64,000 nucleotides of DNA from the NCBI GenBank assembly GCA_963739235.1, contig CAVTZY010000028.1, positions 62,001 through 126,000 on the forward strand. The letters run 5' to 3'. The notes under the pieces were generated by a model. It searched no databases, was not told the DNA's origin, and saw only the letters and a program-made list of their open reading frames with translations. Below, in pieces: positions 48,008 through 58,417 of this stretch. The position numbers and the translations under genes were made by a program. The DNA comes from JAFNAG01 sp963739235. GTDB lineage: Bacteria; Acidobacteriota; UBA6911. Numbering within the stretch: position 1 is the stretch's first letter; every line of letters starts with the position of its first letter.

Positions 48008-49300
48008 TCACATCTGGCTCTCGCATATCTTAAACTTATCCTCTGTTTCGCGTCCGATCCCCACATCACAATTCCCGTAGATCGCCCTTTGCTGTTTCAG
48101 TTCGTCCAAGGCGTGAAGAACGTCGGGGGATATCTGTCCGGGAGGATCCGCTGCAAAAGCGGTCTGCGGCAAAGGGGCGAATGGGTGGACGTGAATGCGG
48201 GCACCCTCGCGCGACAGCTCCTTGAGAACTGCGATCGTCGCGCGCGCATCCGCCACGCTTTCTCCCGGCAGGCCGACAATAAAATCGACAATGACTTTGT
48301 AGCCGAATTTGCGTGCCAGAGAAACTGCGGTCAACACATCTTGGACCGTGTGCGATCGATGGCAAATCTCCAGCATGCGCTGGCTGCCGGACTGCGCGCC
48401 GATCACAATCTCATCGTTGTCCGCGAACCTGCGCACCAATTCGAGCGTCTCGGGAGTCACATGTTCAGGCCTTACCTCAGACGGGAAATAGCCGAAGATG
48501 ATGCGACCACGGGAACTCACGGTCTCACGAAGCGCAGTCAGCAAATCGCGCATGGCCGCCAGGTTGAGTTGGCGCCCGTCCGGTGATCCATAGGAAAATG
48601 CGTTGGGGGATAACAGACGCACGACTTTGCGGCTTCTTGAACTGAGGCTCGCCGCCTGGCGGACGATCGCGGCTATGCTGCGATGGCGGGGCTGAACGCC
48701 GAAGATATGGGAAGTCTGGCAGAAGCTGCAGGCAAAGGGGCAGCCGCGCGTAATTTCGATCGGGCCAAACATCCCCCGCTTGGGCGCGAACGAGGGGAAT
48801 GCATCGATGTCGACCGCATCGGTGCGCGGATTGATAACCACCCCGTCCCGGTCGCGAAACGCGATGCCGGCGATATCCCGAAACTCCTGCCCTGCGGCAA
48901 GTCGCTTGAGCACCTTTGGAAAACTCACCTCTGCCTCGCCGCGGAAAACGATATCCACACCGGAACTGAGCGTATCGCGGACGTTCGCGGTGGCATGCGG
49001 CCCACCCGCAATGACGGTGAGCCCACGCTCATGACACGATCGGAGTTCCTGGACCAGGCGCTGAATTTGCTCGAATTGCATGGTAAGGATGGATAGACAG
49101 ATGATGGTCTGCTTGTGGCTATGCAGATTTGCAGCTGCCGCAGTTTTGAGTTCCTGCGGTGTCCTGGCCAAATGGATTGGCCACCCCTCAAAATCCGGAT
49201 GGTCGTCAATCACTCCGGCGAGTGCATTGAAACTGTATTTGTTGAAAGAATGATAATAAAAAACCAGTGGGATCCTGCCGGGGAAAGCCTTTGTAAGCAT
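48008..49300 (-). CDS. B12-binding domain radical SAM protein
   Basis: A 430-residue protein. Residues 1-150 form a cobalamin-binding-like Rossmann domain (SILTMQFEQIQRLVQEL, VIAGGPHATANV, VFRGEAEVSFPKVL). The radical SAM domain follows with EITRGCPFACSFCQTSH, whose three cysteines bind the [4Fe-4S] cluster that cleaves S-adenosylmethionine. Later blocks are EIVIGAQSGSQRMLEIC and VIVDFIVGLPGES. Members methylate or rearrange unactivated carbons; the substrate here is unknown. It stands alone, convergent with the glycine-zipper gene. No clear ribosome site precedes the ATG. Confidence 0.88.
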   Translation of the reverse strand: MLTKAFPGRIPLVFYYHSFNKYSFNALAGVIDDHPDFEGWPIHLARTPQELKTAAAANLHSHKQTIICLSILTMQFEQIQRLVQELRSCHERGLTVIAGGPHATANVRDTLSSGVDIVFRGEAEVSFPKVLKRLAAGQEFRDIAGIAFRDRDGVVINPRTDAVDIDAFPSFAPKRGMFGPIEITRGCPFACSFCQTSHIFGVQPRHRSIAAIVRQAASLSSRSRKVVRLLSPNAFSYGSPDGRQLNLAAMRDLLTALRETVSSRGRIIFGYFPSEVRPEHVTPETLELVRRFADNDEIVIGAQSGSQRMLEICHRSHTVQDVLTAVSLARKFGYKVIVDFIVGLPGESVADARATIAVLKELSREGARIHVHPFAPLPQTAFAADPPGQISPDVLHALDELKQQRAIYGNCDVGIGRETEDKFKICESQM

Positions 49301-49322
49301 GGGCGCGGGAAGGAAAGGGAAA

Positions 49323-49386
49323 GGGGTCAGGTCTGGATAATTTCATTTTTGCCGCGGCAAATTTGAAATTATCCAGACCTGACCCC
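49323..49386. repeat. Perfect 23-bp inverted repeat, GGGGTCAGG type
   Basis: The arm at 49323-49345 (GGGGTCAGGTCTGGATAA plus TTTCA) is exactly reversed at 49364-49386. The 18-base centre is itself palindromic (TTTGCCGCGGCAAA). Units ending in GGGGTCAGGTCT are often found with REP-type Y1 transposases in other genomes, but no transposase is present here. It lies between the divergent-side start of the radical SAM gene and the stop of the propeller gene. Confidence 0.88.
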
Positions 49387-49392
49387 CGGGTT

Positions 49393-52300
49393 TTATTTGA
49401 TCGGTGCGGGAACGTTCAGGGTGATATTGTATTTTTTGAGCGTATCGCTCATTGCCGTCCCTTTTGCCAGGAAAGCATTGGCTTCGAGAAGGGCTTTAGG
49501 GAATGCCAGCTTGAGATCATTGTACTGCTTCAGGTTTGTGTCACTCGGCAGCTCCCAGAAAGACATGATCTGGCCCTTCAGGTAACCGGCCAGGTTGACA
49601 TATCCTTGACCCCGGCCTCCGCCCCCGAAGCCAGCCTGCGGCGGATTGGCACCACCAGTGTTTTCCACGCTGGCCGCCGCGCCAGCAGCTGCTGCACCAC
49701 CAGCCGCTGCGGCACCGCCGCCGGCTGGAGCTGCGCCACCACCACCACCACCACCACCACCTCCACGGCCGCCACCGCCTGCAGCTTGCGGAAGGCCGAT
49801 TTTGACGCGAATGGCTTCAAACTCCTTATTGAAGGCCTCGAATTGAGTTTTCACGGCTGCCGGCATGGTTGATTCCTTAACCTTGGCCGCGACATCGTTC
49901 ATTTGTGTGTAGATCGAATTGAGCGCCTGCTGCACCGGAGTGCCCTTGCGCTGCATGTCATGCAGGTCCACCAGGATGTCGTTATAGCGTTTGCGCTGCA
50001 GATCATTCAGCTGCGTTTCGGGATCCGCAACAACCTTGATGGGCTTGGATTCGATCGTTTTGCCATCGACGATCAGGGACACATTGTAGGTGCCCGGCAG
50101 GACGTAGGGGCCGGCATTACCACCGCCGCCACCGAAACCGCCTCCACCTCCACCTCCACCTCCACCACCCCGGCCGCCGCCTGCGCCCCCGCCTCCGCAT
50201 GGATTCGCCGGCATATACCCTGGTTCCGGTTGCGCCTGAGGTATGCCCGCAATGACCGGGCCGCGTCCGCCGGCTCCCCCGGCACGTCCGCCGGCCGGAG
50301 TTCCTGGCAGCTCCTGCGCCACGGCCGCCAGGTTGCCCCGCGGCAGCGGCAGGGGCAGTGGCCGGAATCGGCTCAACGCGCATATCCCAGCAACCGGTTT
50401 GAATGCCGGCCTGCAGTTTGTTGGCAGCCAAGGTCAGCTCGCGCACGTCCTTTCCCAATCCATCGGTGATCTTCAGTTTCAACTCTTTTGCGGGAGTCTT
50501 CAAATAATATTGGATCATCGCCTCGTAGGGAGGATTCTCACCCAGGAAGTACTGATGCCCCCAGAACTCCTGGTTCTGGTCGTTCATGGACTTCCATTGC
50601 AGGGCAGGTCCGATAGAAAAGAGTTTTGCCTCTGCGGCAGCGCTCTGGCTGGCAGCGTATTCCTGAATGGGTTCCAGGTGATCCAGGATCCATAACGCGC
50701 GGCCGTGGGTTGCCACGAGCATCGCATTGTCGCGCGGATGCAGTGTGATCTCATCCACGCGCACGGTCGGCAGGTTGGCTTGGAGGCGCGCCCAGCTCTT
50801 GCCGCGATCCAGCGTGAGGAAAATGCCGGTTTCTGCGCCGATGTAGAGCACATCCGGATTGCGCTGGTCTTCCGTCATCGTCTTGACCGCCTCACCCTTG
50901 AGGTTGGCGTTCAGAGAACGGAATGTGGCGCCGTAGTCGTTGCTGACCCACATGTAGGTGTTGTAATCGTTCAGCCGGTGCGCATCCACGGTCACATATA
51001 CTGTTCCTGCGTCATAACGCGACGGCACGACCTCCGACACCCAGGCGCCTTTTGGGAAGCCCGGGATCTTGTCGGTAATGTTCTGCCAGGTCTTGCCACC
51101 GTCCTTCGTGGCGCTCACAACGCCGTCATCTGTGCCCGTGTAAAAGATGCCGGGCTGCTTTGGTGATTCGGCGAGTGAAATGATGGTCGGCCAGCTTGCA
51201 ATGCCGTCATTCCTGGAAATGCGGACCTCACTATCCTTGACCCCCATGATTATCGAGTTGTTACGATCGGCGTTGGTTGTGAGGTCGGGGCTAAGGATTG
51301 TCCAGGTGTCGCCACGATCACTCGATTTGAATACATACTGTGCAGCCGTGTAGAGAATCCCCGGATCGTGCGGCGAAAAGATGATGGGTGTGTCCCAGTT
51401 CCAGCGGTAACGCACATTGGCGGCCGGTGGCGGGGTGACGTTATCCGGGCTCGGGCGGATACTCTTCGAGTCGCCGGTCACGCGGTTTTTCCGCGTCATG
51501 TTGCCATCCTGCGATTCCGTGTACACGATGCGCCAATCGCGCTGGTCGATGAGAGTAACGAAGCCGTCCCCGCCCTGAACCGTCTGCCACTGGCTGTTGC
51601 TGATTCCGGCGCGGAAGCGCACCGCACTCGGGCCGCACCAGTCGTAATTATCCTGCAGCCCGCCGCAGACGTTGAAGGGATACTGCATGTCGTAGCCAAC
51701 ATGATAGAAGAGTCCGAGGGGGAGATTCGGCAGAAACTGCCATGTGCGGCTCCCGTCGTATGACACCGAAACGCCACCGTCATCGCCGAGCAGGATGTGG
51801 TTCGAGTTAGCCGGATCGATCCAGATGGCATGAACGTCGGCGTGCGTCGCCTGCGCTGCGTTTGTTTCGACGGTCTTGCCGCCGTCGATGGTCATTTGCA
51901 AACCGACGCCGCCCATCAGGACGCGATCAGGGTTGTTGGGATCAATGCGGACTTGGGAAAAGTACATCGGGCGCGGATTCACCGAGCTTACTTTCTGCCA
52001 CGATGCGCCGCCATCGTCGGAACGGTACAGGCCGCTTTCCCCGCCCCCAGCTCCACCGCCGAACCCCCCGCCGCCCCCACCGCCGCCGCCTCGCCCACCC
52101 GCAGCTGCGGCCGGACTCTCGGCTTCGATCGAGGCGTACAGGATATTCGGGCTCTTGCGGTAGATATCGAGACCGATGCGGCCGAGCGCACCCTTGGGCA
52201 GGCCGACGGTGAGGCGAGTCCACTTTTCGCCGCCATCCGTCGATTTCCAAATGCCGCTGCCGGGGCCGCCGCCGTTGAAGCAGCACTGGGAGCGCTGCCT

Positions 52301-52966
52301 CTGCCATGTGGAGGCATACAGAATCTTGTTGTTGGTCGCATCCATGGCCAGATCGTTCGCGCCCGTGTCGTCGTCAACCTTCAGCACCTGCTTCCAGGTT
52401 GCGCCGCCGTCGCTGGTCTTGAAGACGCCGCGATCGCCGCCCGGTCCGAAAAGCGAACCCTGCGCCGCGACCAGAACCACATTGTTGTCGTTCGGATCGA
52501 TCACAATGCGATTGATGTGGTACGACGCGCGCAGGCCCATGTTCTTGAAGGTCTTGCCTCCATCGGTGGATTTGTAGACACCGTCGCCCCATGAGATGCT
52601 CTGTCGAGCATTGCCCTCACCGCCACCGAGCCACAGGAGGTCGGGATTCGATTGCGAGACGGTTACGTCTCCTACCGACATCAGGCCCATGTCCTGAAAT
52701 TGAGGCGTGTAGGTGAGCCCATTATTCACGGTTTTCCACAATCCGCCGTGCGCCGAACCGACGTAATAGACATTTGGATTCGGCTCATACACGGCGAAGT
52801 CCGAAATTCGGCCAGACATGGATGCCGGCCCGATGGATCGAAAATGCAACTGCTCAAACTGCGTGGCGACAGGTGCTCCGCCCGGAGTTTGGCTAAGAAG
52901 TATATGGCCGGCAGCGGCGAGCACAATCACCGCGCCGATCAGCAGAAGTCGTAAATGCCTCGACAT
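49393..52966 (-). CDS. Exported sortilin/BNR-type beta-propeller protein (one frameshift)
   Basis: A roughly 1190-residue secreted protein. The start follows GGAGG, with signal peptide LLLIGAVIVLAAAGHILL. The bulk is a VPS10/sialidase-like propeller with many Asp-box blades (VYKSTDGGKTFKNM, VFKTSDGGATWKQV, IWKSTDGGEKWTRL, YRSDDGGASWQKV). A C-terminal helical region of about 300 residues follows. Long Gly-rich runs occur near 52030-52110, 50100-50330 and 49620-49800. A +1 indel near 50335, inside such a run, splits the frame; the continuation reads RGNLAAVAQELPGTP. No catalytic residues were identified. Acidobacteria carry many such genes beside exported peptidases. Confidence 0.85.
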
Positions 52967-53065
52967 GGAGCCTCCAACGACAATAAGTGGTTGTTGTCAG
53001 TTTCCTGGTGCGATGAGGATAGCATCGCTTGTTCCGGAAATCATCCAGAATCAAAACACGCCGTA

Positions 53066-54796
53066 TCAGCCCTCATTTTTCCAGTCCGGGCCGAGTTCTT
53101 TCAGCCAGGATTCGAAAAACACCCGGATTAACTGGCCGCGATCGGTCGAGGCAGGCGTCATGCGCAACCGCTGTTTTGCTTCTCCGCGGATCATGGCCTC
53201 GAAGCCGGCAGCTTCCTTTCCGAAACTCCCGGTGTATGTGACACGAAGCGTGCCGTTCCCTTTGTCCAACCAGTCACGAAAAACCTCGGGATTTCGATAG
53301 TGCGCCTCAAATAGGAATACATCGGTAATGTGAACCTCCAGGCCGCCCCGCTTGAGCGCGAATGCTGCGGGATGGTATCCAAAGCCGTCGGCGCTGATGA
53401 GCAGGTGGTGGAGACGGGTGGTCTCGATGACCTTCTCGCTCTTCATGGTTGCGAGCATATCGTCGATGAGGCGCTTCAGGCCACCACTTTCCGTCATCTT
53501 TCCGCCGAAGGCATCGCGCGCGCGATAAGGGCCCTGAGGCAGCACCAGGATGGCATTCGTCTTTTGGGCGACCATCGCCACCGGCATCCGGTCTTGTTCC
53601 AGTGACGTCATGTTGTCGCTCATTTCGCCATGAAAATGGACAATCACATTCGTTCCCTCGTCGGTTTCCCGGAAGGTATTCGGAACAACCACCACAATGC
53701 TGTTGTCATCGTAGTGGGGATGGTAAGGGTAAAACGTGCCGCCGGACGCCTTGAATCCCCTTTTCCTTTGCTTCTGAGGAAAGGGGGCGGCGTCGGAGCG
53801 GTAGATACCCCAGCGGCCGTCCGGGAAACTGTTCCAGTCGACATTGTTCAGCGGGACCTTGCGTTCCTGGTAGCCGGAGCTGCCCGTGAAATGGTTCCAG
53901 ACGGCACGCGCGACCATGGAGCCGAGGAGAATCCCCCCGTTTTCAATATCTCCGCGATGATCGGGATGCTTGTCGACAAAAATGGCGAGCGCGATATTGG
54001 CTTTGTCGGAGAGGATCAAGGCAACGTCAACCTTGGTCTCATTGACCGAGCCTGTTTTATTGGCTACGTCGAGGAATTGGCAGTCTTCTTCCGGGAGATA
54101 GCGAGGGATCATCTCCCGATAAAACTGGCTTTTCAAAATGCCGACCATTGCATCGCAGGAGGCGGGAGCAAGCAGGGTCTTCGAGTAGAGAGCTGTAAGC
54201 AGGGCGACCATGTCTTCCGGTGTCGAGACTCCCACGCCGTAGCGTATGGCCTCAGGCGTGCGCTGCTTGGTTTCGAACGAAAAAAGGCGATTCAACAGCC
54301 GGGTGTTCTTGAGCCCTTTTCGTGCCATGAATTCATTGACGACGTCGAGACGCTCCTGGTGAGTTGGCGCAAGCCGGTCGAGGACGAGGTTGGTCGCGGT
54401 GTTATCGCTTTGGGTGATCATGAGCTTGACTGCGTCGAGCAGAGTGATCCGGTCTCCGTCCGAGAGCAGTTGCAGAATCCCCGACCCGGGCTTCATATCC
54501 GCCTTGGTCAATGTGATCGTTTCATTCGGGTCGATTTTCTTCTCATCCGCAAGTTGGAAGAAGGTCGCCAGTACAGGCAGCTTGATGACGCTCGCGGTGG
54601 GGAAGCGTTCGGAAGCATTGTAGCTGACGGTTTCTCCGGTGTTGAGATTCCTGGCCATGAATCCCAGGTGGCCGCCGTACCTGGCCTCGAGCCGGATGGT
54701 TTCCTGAATCAGCTTTTCCTGCGTGCCTGGTGCCCCTTTGCCTGCCGCCGGAAGGGCACAGAGTAGCGCTAGGAATAATAGGTAATTTTTTTTCAT
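53066..54796 (-). CDS. Beta-lactamase-like serine hydrolase fused to a C-terminal hydrolase-like domain
   Basis: A 576-residue exported protein. The start at 54796 follows AGAGG and gives a signal peptide ending PAAGKGA. Residues about 30-300 match class A beta-lactamase-like enzymes: SxxK in TASVIKLP, SDN in ITQSDNTATN and KTG in VANKTGSVNETK. The second half (about 270 residues) contains NVIVHFHGEMSDNM, AILVLPQGPY and HHLLISADGFGYHP, which looks like an alpha/beta-hydrolase-type or esterase-type domain, though no sure catalytic triad was seen. A two-domain product of this sort is unusual for a resistance enzyme; a peptidoglycan or amide substrate is equally possible. Confidence 0.8.
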   Translation of the reverse strand: MKKNYLLFLALLCALPAAGKGAPGTQEKLIQETIRLEARYGGHLGFMARNLNTGETVSYNASERFPTASVIKLPVLATFFQLADEKKIDPNETITLTKADMKPGSGILQLLSDGDRITLLDAVKLMITQSDNTATNLVLDRLAPTHQERLDVVNEFMARKGLKNTRLLNRLFSFETKQRTPEAIRYGVGVSTPEDMVALLTALYSKTLLAPASCDAMVGILKSQFYREMIPRYLPEEDCQFLDVANKTGSVNETKVDVALILSDKANIALAIFVDKHPDHRGDIENGGILLGSMVARAVWNHFTGSSGYQERKVPLNNVDWNSFPDGRWGIYRSDAAPFPQKQRKRGFKASGGTFYPYHPHYDDNSIVVVVPNTFRETDEGTNVIVHFHGEMSDNMTSLEQDRMPVAMVAQKTNAILVLPQGPYRARDAFGGKMTESGGLKRLIDDMLATMKSEKVIETTRLHHLLISADGFGYHPAAFALKRGGLEVHITDVFLFEAHYRNPEVFRDWLDKGNGTLRVTYTGSFGKEAAGFEAMIRGEAKQRLRMTPASTDRGQLIRVFFESWLKELGPDWKNEG

Positions 54797-55025
54797 GCCT
54801 CTGATCATACTTCACCCTTGCAGCCCGAGAACGACTTTCTTCAGGTACTTTATTGATGCAGGGGAATGTCAGAGCGGTTAGAGTAGGACCGCGCCGATAG
54901 CGGCGAAGCCGGGCACTGTGCCTTCGTGCCAGGCGACCGACACGGCTTTGCGGATTTGCGCATTTGTGATGCAAATAGCCGAGGATGAGCAGTCGCAATT
55001 CTTCCTGCCGCGGGAGGGTACGGAT

Positions 55026-56573
55026 ATGACCAGGACATTTATAGTTGCAGTGGTTGTTTCGAGCCTTATGTTTTTGGTCCCGGGCGCGGCCCAGGAATCG
55101 GGTCGGAACGTAGCGATTATCAACGCGGACCAGGGCCGCCTCACGATCAGCAAGCACATCTACGGGCATTTCGCCGAGCATCTCGGCAGCTGCATCTACG
55201 GCGGTATTTGGGTGGGGGAAAACTCCGCCATCCCTAACGTCAGGGGCATGCGCAAGGATGTCATCGCGGCGCTCCGCCAGATTCAGATCCCGAACCTGCG
55301 CTGGCCCGGCGGTTGTTTCGCCGACACCTACCATTGGATGGACGGCATTGGCCCGCGTGAGAAGCGGCCCAGCATCGTCAACACCAACTGGGGCGGGGTC
55401 ACCGAGGACAATCAGTTCGGCACCCATGAGTTCATGGATTTCTGTGAACTGATCGGGGCAGAACCTTATATCACTGGCAACGTCGGCAGCGGCACCGTGC
55501 GCGAGATGGAGCAGTGGGTGCAATACCTGACGCACGATGGCAGAAGCCCGATGGCGGATCTGCGCCGCGCCAACGGCCGCGAAAAGCCCTGGCGCGTCAA
55601 CTTCTGGGGACTGGGCAATGAAACCTGGGGCTGCGGCGGCAGCATGCGCCCCGAGTACTACTCCGATGTCCTGCGGCAATTCCAGAGTTATCTCTACAAC
55701 TTTGGCGATAACAGGCTGTTTAAAATCGCCTGCGGCGCCAGCGACGCCAACTACGGGTGGACCGACGTGCTCATGCGCGAAGCTGGATCGGTAATCCATG
55801 GATTGAGCCTGCACTACTACACGGTGGACTGGGCGAACAAGGGCTCGGCCACTCAGTTCACGGAAAGAGAATGGTTCAAAGTCCTCAAGAAGACGCTGGC
55901 CATGAGCGAGTTGATCGACCGGCACACGACGGTCATGGATAAATACGATCCCAGGAAGCGTGTCGCCTTGATCGTCGATGAATGGGGAACCTGGTACGAC
56001 GTCGAGCCCGGCACAAATCCGGGCTTCCTCTACCAGCAGAACACGCTGCGCGACGCCCTGGTTGCCGGAATCAATCTGAACATCTTCAACAATCACTGCG
56101 AGCGCGTGCGCATGGCCAACATCGCCCAGACCATCAACGTGCTGCAGGCCGTAATTCTGACCAAAGACGACAAGATGGTCCTGACGCCGACCTACCATGT
56201 GTATGACATGTATAAAGTGCACCAGGATGCTACCCTGTTGCCTCTCGATTTGAAGTCCGCCGACTATGCTTTCGAAAAGGACCGGATCCCCGCGGTAAGC
56301 ATGTCGGCGTCGAAGGACAAGGCCGGCAGGGTCCATGTCACGCTCTGCAATCTGGATCCCCAGAACACGAACACGGTGACGGTGGATCTGCGCGGCGCAA
56401 GGCCCGCGAAAGTGACCGGCCGTATCCTGACCGCCGATGCCATGAATATTCACAACACATTCGACAAGCCCGATGCCGTTAAGCCTGTTGACTTCTCGGG
56501 CGCCAGGCTTACCGCGAACGGTTTTGAGGTCCGGCTGCCATCCAAGTCGGTGGTTGTCCTTGAATTGCAGTAA
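55026..56573 (+). CDS. GH51 alpha-L-arabinofuranosidase, exported
   Basis: A 515-residue glycoside hydrolase that removes terminal arabinofuranose from arabinan or arabinoxylan. Signal peptide VAVVVSSLMFLVPGAAQ. IYGHFAEHLGSCIYGGIWV and LRWPGGCFADTYHW are GH51 blocks. GLGNETWGCGG holds the acid/base Glu and VDEWGTWYD the nucleophile Glu of the TIM barrel. The beta-sandwich C-terminus ends with SKSVVVLELQ. The start at 55026 follows GGGAGGG; the frame is open from 54918 but without a signal. The gene is intact and divergent from the beta-lactamase-like fusion. Confidence 0.93.
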   Translation: MTRTFIVAVVVSSLMFLVPGAAQESGRNVAIINADQGRLTISKHIYGHFAEHLGSCIYGGIWVGENSAIPNVRGMRKDVIAALRQIQIPNLRWPGGCFADTYHWMDGIGPREKRPSIVNTNWGGVTEDNQFGTHEFMDFCELIGAEPYITGNVGSGTVREMEQWVQYLTHDGRSPMADLRRANGREKPWRVNFWGLGNETWGCGGSMRPEYYSDVLRQFQSYLYNFGDNRLFKIACGASDANYGWTDVLMREAGSVIHGLSLHYYTVDWANKGSATQFTEREWFKVLKKTLAMSELIDRHTTVMDKYDPRKRVALIVDEWGTWYDVEPGTNPGFLYQQNTLRDALVAGINLNIFNNHCERVRMANIAQTINVLQAVILTKDDKMVLTPTYHVYDMYKVHQDATLLPLDLKSADYAFEKDRIPAVSMSASKDKAGRVHVTLCNLDPQNTNTVTVDLRGARPAKVTGRILTADAMNIHNTFDKPDAVKPVDFSGARLTANGFEVRLPSKSVVVLELQ

Positions 56574-56769
56574 TCGCGGCGGTCAGGATTGCAGCAGCCG
56601 TGCTGATATAAAACCATCCCCTCCGGGCACGATCTTGCGCGCGGGCCATAGGTGCGGGACATGCTTAGTCGGGCTTCTGCGCCCACAAAAGTTCATGCTT
56701 TGAGACTATGGATCCGATGTAGAATGGCGCCGGGTTGAGCTCATCCGAGACAAACGATTAGGTTTTGAT

Positions 56770-58269
56770 ATGTCAAACAAAATCAGTTACAAGCTCATTG
56801 CTGCGGTTGGCGGTGTAACGCTGGTCATTATCGGTATCTTCTCCTATGTGATCCTGAGCGCCCACCAGGAGCAGCTCATAAGCGAGCTGGCCCGCAATGC
56901 GGATCAGCTCAGCGAGACGGTAAAAAGCAGCACGCGTTACGACATGCTGACGGATCAACCAAACAGGGTGGATCGCATCATCACTACCATCGGCAAGCAG
57001 GACGGCATCCAGAAGGTGCGTATCTTCAATAAGGACGGCGTCATCCAGGTATCCACCGATCCCGCCGATGTAGGCAAGAAGGTGGATCTGAAAGCGGAAG
57101 AGTGCTATGCGTGTCATGCGGCGAATCAACCGCTGGAACGACTGGAGATCCCCAACCGAACCCGCATCTTTCCACCGCCCGGCCGCGATCGCATCTTGAG
57201 TATCATCAATCCCATCTACAACGAGCCGAGCTGCTGGCAAAGCGAATGCCACGCGCACGAACCGACGAAAAAGGTCTTGGGGGTATTGGACATCTCAATG
57301 TCGTTAGGAAAAGTGGATAGCGAAATGTATGAAGGCCAGCAGCGCCTGCTGCTGTTAGGTGTGGTCGCCGTTGCCGCCGTGAGTTTGATGATCTATCTGC
57401 TGGTCAATCGGATCGTGCTGAAACCAGTACATGAAATCGTGGCGGCTACACGCAAAGTTGCAGCTGGCGACCTCAACTATAAGATTGCCCGAGCCAAGCG
57501 GGACGAGATCGGCATGCTTGCCAACTCCTTCAATGAGATGACGCAAAAGCTTTCCGAAGCGCAACGTCAGATCTATCAGTCCCAGAAACTAGCGGCGGTG
57601 GGTCAACTGGCTGCCGGGGTGGCCCATGAAATCAATAACCCGCTCACCGGTGTGCTTAGCTACAGCAGTTTTTTGCTCAAGCGCGCCGAAGACAAACCGG
57701 AATTCAAGGAAGATCTGGAAGTGATTGTGCGCGAAACCAAGCGTTGTCGCGGGATCGTGAAAGGGCTGCTGGACTTCTCGCGCCAATCGCCCCCCGAAAT
57801 GCACGAGAGCGACATTAACGAGATCCTCGAGCGTGCGGTCCGGATTGTGCAAGCCCAGCTTGAGGAGCATCACATCCAGTTGGACATGAACCTGCGCCCC
57901 GGTCTCCCCAAAGTCCAGGCAGACGCCAACCAAATCCAACAGGTACTCGTGAATTTGCTGCTGAACGCCAACGACGCCATGGGCGAAGGCGGTGGTACCA
58001 TTGGCGTGACCACTAATTTCGCGGATACCAGCACGGCGCCCGCGCAGGAAAAGGCGCTCGAAATCATGATAAGCGACACCGGTTGTGGCATACCGGCGGC
58101 TGACCTGCCGAAGATTTTTGATCCCTTTTTCTCTACGAAGGGGCCGAAGGGCACCGGGCTGGGGCTTGCCGTGGCGTGGGGCATTATTGGAAAGCACAAC
58201 GGACGGATCGAAGTGGAAAGTGAAGTGGGTAAGGGCACAACCTTTCGGATTCTACTGCCGTTGAGTTAG
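56770..58269 (+). CDS. Sensor histidine kinase with periplasmic c-type heme domain
   Basis: A 499-residue membrane kinase. Helix 1 (LIAAVGGVTLVIIGIFSYVIL) and helix 2 (LLLLGVVAVAAVSLMIYLLV) flank a periplasmic sensor. In it CYACH (Cys112, Cys115, His116) is a standard c-heme site and CWQSECH (Cys155, Cys160, His161) is a CX4CH variant. HAMP follows, then the H-box AAGVAHEINNPLTGVLSY and an ATPase domain with N-box NLLLNANDA, DTGCGIP and GTGLGLAVAWGI. It should autophosphorylate on the His of the H-box in response to redox potential or a heme ligand. The adjacent response regulator is the likely partner. Confidence 0.93.
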   Translation: MSNKISYKLIAAVGGVTLVIIGIFSYVILSAHQEQLISELARNADQLSETVKSSTRYDMLTDQPNRVDRIITTIGKQDGIQKVRIFNKDGVIQVSTDPADVGKKVDLKAEECYACHAANQPLERLEIPNRTRIFPPPGRDRILSIINPIYNEPSCWQSECHAHEPTKKVLGVLDISMSLGKVDSEMYEGQQRLLLLGVVAVAAVSLMIYLLVNRIVLKPVHEIVAATRKVAAGDLNYKIARAKRDEIGMLANSFNEMTQKLSEAQRQIYQSQKLAAVGQLAAGVAHEINNPLTGVLSYSSFLLKRAEDKPEFKEDLEVIVRETKRCRGIVKGLLDFSRQSPPEMHESDINEILERAVRIVQAQLEEHHIQLDMNLRPGLPKVQADANQIQQVLVNLLLNANDAMGEGGGTIGVTTNFADTSTAPAQEKALEIMISDTGCGIPAADLPKIFDPFFSTKGPKGTGLGLAVAWGIIGKHNGRIEVESEVGKGTTFRILLPLS

Positions 58270-58310
58270 CGTGGTTGGATCCTGCCCAAGGCTTGTGCTG
58301 AGCGCTCATT

Positions 58311-58334
58311 CGTCATGCTCGTTTGAGCATGACG
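58311..58334. repeat. Perfect 10-bp hairpin between kinase and regulator genes
   Basis: CGTCATGCTC, loop GTTT, then GAGCATGACG. There is no T-run, so it may be a REP-like unit or a processing/attenuation site rather than a full terminator. Confidence 0.6.
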
Positions 58335-58417
58335 ATTGGCCTGTTCAAATCGAGGTTATGCGCATATTATCAGTGGCCGGTAATTCCCGGGCTTCATAAT
58401 AATCGAAAAGAGGGCAT

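Noticed and set aside
53066..54796. Acquired antibiotic-resistance gene
   Set aside because: The beta-lactamase motifs are present, but the second domain, the chromosomal context and the lack of mobile flanks argue against a recently acquired resistance determinant.
54543..56453. Long minus-strand open frame of 636 residues
   Set aside because: It lies antisense to the GH51 gene and part of the beta-lactamase-like gene, both with complete catalytic motifs. It has no recognisable domain.
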